Shown: one piece after another, positions 5,545 to 8,084 of the stretch
Position numbering within the stretch: position 1 is the first letter of the stretch
Layout of the letters: each line of letters begins with the position of its first letter
Assembly: GCA_005786775.1 (NCBI GenBank)
Contig: SYDD01000269.1
Coordinates: forward strand, 1-8,084
From: Opitutaceae bacterium
GTDB taxonomy: Bacteria > Verrucomicrobiota > Verrucomicrobiia > Opitutales > Opitutaceae
DNA: 8,084 nucleotides
Direction of reading: 5' to 3'
The notes under the pieces: model-generated
Databases searched by the model: none
What the model was told of the DNA's origin: nothing
The model's input: the letters and a program-made list of their open reading frames with translations, nothing else
Position numbers and translations under genes: made by a program

Positions 5545-8084
5545 TCAATCCACGAACGCCGTTTCGTTGGCCAACAGCAGCACCTGCGCCAGCTGGGCCA
5601 GCCGAGAGAGTGGCGGACGCGCCAGGTTGCCTCCGGTCGCCGCGCCAGGGGCCGGCGGGGCCACCGATTCCGCCGCGAGGAACTCCTCCGCCCAACCGCG
5701 TTCCGCGGCGTCCGGGGCGCGCTGGTGCACGAACCGGTACAGGGCCTCTAGCCGCGCCGGGCCGGACCCCGCAGCGGACTCGGCCCGGGCCGCGAGCGCC
5801 CGCGCCATCTCCAGCGCGAACGGGCTATTGAGCAGGAACAAGGCTTGCTGCGGGACCGTTGTCGCGAAGCGCTGGGCCGCGGAGGAGTCAGGGTTGGGGA
5901 AATCGAAGGCGCGGAAGATGCCCGGGAGATTCTGCCGGTCGATGAAGCCGTATACCGTCCGCCGGTTCGTGAACGGCTCGCGCCACAAGTCCTCCGCCAG
6001 CCCGCCCAACCGCGTCTCCAGTCGACCGGAGACCGCAAGGAAGGTGTCGCGCAGGCCCTCTAAATCGAGGCGGCGGCGGGGAAAGCGCGTCAGCCGCCGG
6101 TTCTCAGGATCGGCCGCAAGGGTGGCGGCCGAAGCCTCCCCGGCGCGACGATAGGCCGCCGAGAGCACGATCCGGCGCTGGAGCCGCTTCACCGACCAGC
6201 CCCCGGCCACAAAGTCCGCCGCCAACCAGTCGAGCAGATCCCGCAGCTCCGGCTCCGCCGTACGCACGCCAAAGTCGCTCGGGGTCCGCACCAGGCCCTC
6301 GCCGAAATGCCACGCCCAGACGCGGTTGACGCCCACGCGGGCGGTCAGCGGATTGTCCGCCCGCGCCACCGCCCGCGCCAGCTCCAGCCGGCCGCTGCCC
6401 GCGGCGACGGGCGGCGCTCCCTCACCGGCGAGGAGGGCGGGCACCCCGCGCGGCACGACGGGGCCCCGGTTCGCCGCATTGCCCCGGAGGAGCACGGGGG
6501 AATCGCGCGGCTGCGCGCGATCGGCGAGGGCCATCGCGCGCAACGGGGCGCCGGGTTCCGTCCACTCGAGCGCCGCCAGCTCGCGACGGATGGCCGCGGT
6601 GCGGGTGTCGAGCTGGCGCCGGATCAGTGCGGCCGCCGCCGGGAACGGCAGCGTGCCGGGGAAATCCTCCGCGGCCGCCCACGCGCGTGGGCCGGAAAGC
6701 GGCGCGGGTTCCTGCGGGGACAGAAGAGGACCGGCGGCGGCAAATACGCAGTTGTAGACGGCTGCGACGTCCGCGGGGGAACCCAAGGGCCGCGCCACGC
6801 CGGCTAGGGCCGCGACAACCGTCGGATCGAGGCCCGCTGGGCGGGTGTCGGACCAACTGCAGATGAGATCGGCCGCCGCAGCCGCAAAGCCCTCCTCCGG
6901 CAACGCCACCAGCGCGAACCACGGGGCGAGGACGGGATGCGCCACCGCCTCCGGAGGGGCAAGAAACTCGCGCCAGCGCCGCAGAAACTCCGGGTTGAGT
7001 TTCCGCTCGCCGGCGAACAGCTCCGGCTTCGCATCGGGCGGCAGCCGCGCCGCGTCGCGGACCCCCAGGAGGTAATCCCCCGTCCGCGCGCGGATGCCGG
7101 CGAGAAATTTATCCACTTCCTCACGCTCGCGGGCCCGCACCCGCTCCTCGGTCGCGGCCCGCTTGGCGAGGTAGGCGCGATGCTCCGCGGTATCCACCAC
7201 CGGGGCGAGCAGGGGTTTCTCTGCCGGTTCCTCGGAGGAGGCGAAGATGCCGTGTAGGCCGTAATAATCCCGCATCGTCACCGGCTCGGACTTGTGGTCG
7301 TGGCAACGCGCACAGGCGACGGTCAGACCAAGCAGGCCGCGAGTGACGACATCGATCCGGTCGTCGATGATGTCATTTTGGTTGTTGAGAAAGCGACGTC
7401 CGAGCGTGAGGAAGCCGAGGGCGGCGAGGGGGCTCCGGTCCTCCGCGGCCGGGAGAAGGTCGCCGGCCAGCTGCTCGGCAAGAAAGCGGTCGTAGGGCAG
7501 GTCGGCGTTGAAGGCGCGGATCACATAGTCGCGGTAAGTGTGGGAGAAGGGGAAGCGCCGCTCCGCCTCGCCCACGAGGTAACCCTGGGTGTCCGCATAG
7601 CGCGCCACATCGAGCCAATGGCGGCCCCAGCGTTCGCCGTAGGCGGGCGAAGCGAGCAAACGTTCCACCGCGCGCGCATAGGCGCCTGGGTCGGCGGCGT
7701 GCTCGCGAACGAACGTGTCGGTCTCCTCCGCGGTCGGGGGCAAGCCAGTGAGCGCGTAGCTAACCCGCCGCAGCAGCGTTCGGGCGTCAGCTTCCGGCGC
7801 AGGCGCTACGGCGGGCGCGCCCGGCGTGGCCAGCAGAAAGGCGGCCACGGGATCAGCTGCGGCGCCCGGCACCGACGGTAGCGCGGGCGCGCGCGGCGGC
7901 TGGAAGGCCCAGTGCGTAAGGGCGAGCTCGGCCGAGGTCGGAACGGCCACGCCGTCCCGCGGGTCGGGAGCGCCGCGGCGGATCCACGCCTCGAGGTCGG
8001 CGACCTGCGCGGGGGTGAGCGGCGCTCCTGCGTCGGCCGGGGGCATCTGTAGGTCGGGGTTGCCCGGACGCACGACGGCGAGCA
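5545..8084 (-). CDS. PSCyt1-DUF1549-DUF1553 planctomycete-type cytochrome protein, N-terminus missing
   Basis: The open frame enters from the right edge and ends at a TGA (5547-5545); about 846 residues are visible. Numbering here is from the in-frame GTG at 8073, which is probably internal: frame continues as LAVV before it. Residues 1-40 are the tail of a PSCyt1 cytochrome domain (PGNPDLQMPP, LTPAQVADLEAWIRRGAP); its CxxCH should lie outside the window. DUF1549 (PSCyt2) spans about 95-300, with LLRRVSYALTGLPPT, YGERWGRHWLDVARYADTQG, and CARCHDHK, where C254, C257 and H258 form a covalent haem site. A variable linker covers about 300-560. DUF1553 (PSD1) spans about 564-842: ELARAVARADNPLTARVGVNR, VWAWHFGEGLV, LNSPFALEMARALA, and the ending LLLANETAFVD. 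These proteins are abundant in PVC bacteria, are thought to act outside the cytoplasm, and have no settled biochemical role. It lies upstream of the propeller-HEAT-haem gene in what looks like a two-gene operon. No frameshift is seen. Confidence 0.93.
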   Translation of the reverse strand, partial: LAVVRPGNPDLQMPPADAGAPLTPAQVADLEAWIRRGAPDPRDGVAVPTSAELALTHWAFQPPRAPALPSVPGAAADPVAAFLLATPGAPAVAPAPEADARTLLRRVSYALTGLPPTAEETDTFVREHAADPGAYARAVERLLASPAYGERWGRHWLDVARYADTQGYLVGEAERRFPFSHTYRDYVIRAFNADLPYDRFLAEQLAGDLLPAAEDRSPLAALGFLTLGRRFLNNQNDIIDDRIDVVTRGLLGLTVACARCHDHKSEPVTMRDYYGLHGIFASSEEPAEKPLLAPVVDTAEHRAYLAKRAATEERVRAREREEVDKFLAGIRARTGDYLLGVRDAARLPPDAKPELFAGERKLNPEFLRRWREFLAPPEAVAHPVLAPWFALVALPEEGFAAAAADLICSWSDTRPAGLDPTVVAALAGVARPLGSPADVAAVYNCVFAAAGPLLSPQEPAPLSGPRAWAAAEDFPGTLPFPAAAALIRRQLDTRTAAIRRELAALEWTEPGAPLRAMALADRAQPRDSPVLLRGNAANRGPVVPRGVPALLAGEGAPPVAAGSGRLELARAVARADNPLTARVGVNRVWAWHFGEGLVRTPSDFGVRTAEPELRDLLDWLAADFVAGGWSVKRLQRRIVLSAAYRRAGEASAATLAADPENRRLTRFPRRRLDLEGLRDTFLAVSGRLETRLGGLAEDLWREPFTNRRTVYGFIDRQNLPGIFRAFDFPNPDSSAAQRFATTVPQQALFLLNSPFALEMARALAARAESAAGSGPARLEALYRFVHQRAPDAAERGWAEEFLAAESVAPPAPGAATGGNLARPPLSRLAQLAQVLLLANETAFVD

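Noticed and set aside
5510..5695. N-terminal extension of the propeller-HEAT-haem gene up to position 5695
   Set aside because: The extension overlaps the end of the upstream DUF1553 gene, reads as Gly/Ala/Arg-rich low-complexity sequence, and would bury the signal peptide. The ATG at 5509 has a good ribosome-binding site.
5165..6154. 329-codon plus-strand frame spanning the junction of the two minus-strand genes
   Set aside because: It is antisense to two recognised proteins, and its Ser/Arg/Ala-rich product has no motifs.
8071..8073. GTG at 8073 as the true start of the DUF1549/DUF1553 gene
   Set aside because: The frame stays open to the window edge, and the residues just after it are the tail of a PSCyt1 domain, whose haem-binding front half must lie upstream.

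Overview
The window is a GC-rich, densely coding bacterial stretch. Its protein families point to the Planctomycetota-Verrucomicrobiota-Chlamydiota group. The three clearest indicators are a DUF1549/DUF1553 'planctomycete cytochrome' protein, a Pirellula/Verrucomicrobium-type propeller-HEAT-haem protein, and a formylglycine sulfatase. The very high GC and the style of the proteins suit a Verrucomicrobiota lineage such as Opitutaceae, but the genus is inference and a planctomycete is not excluded.

Layout, left to right. Positions 1-241 (minus) hold the N-terminus of a sialate O-acetylesterase (SASA) family carbohydrate esterase that runs off the left edge. A 140-bp divergent intergenic region (242-381) follows and contains a bulged inverted repeat at 321-343. 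Positions 382-1749 (plus) encode an exported type I sulfatase with all main active-site motifs. Positions 1811-2437 (plus) encode an unrecognised multi-pass membrane protein, probably co-transcribed with the sulfatase. The plus-strand genes meet the minus-strand genes at a 45-bp convergent junction that carries a strong GC hairpin (2446-2473).

The rest is one minus-strand operon. The upstream gene, 5545 to the right edge (its N-terminus is outside the window), encodes a PSCyt1-DUF1549-DUF1553 protein with a CxxCH haem site. After 35 bp comes 2483-5509, a 1008-residue exported protein with a sugar-dehydrogenase-like propeller, HEAT-like repeats and a C-terminal haem-c domain.

Taken together, the locus looks like periplasmic processing of decorated polysaccharide. 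The esterase and sulfatase would remove acetyl and sulfate groups. The two cytochrome-bearing proteins look like an envelope redox system of still unassigned substrate. The families are recognised from sequence; the functional link between them is inference. I saw no tRNA, rRNA, CRISPR array, insertion sequence or phage feature. There is no gene-free stretch longer than 300 bases.
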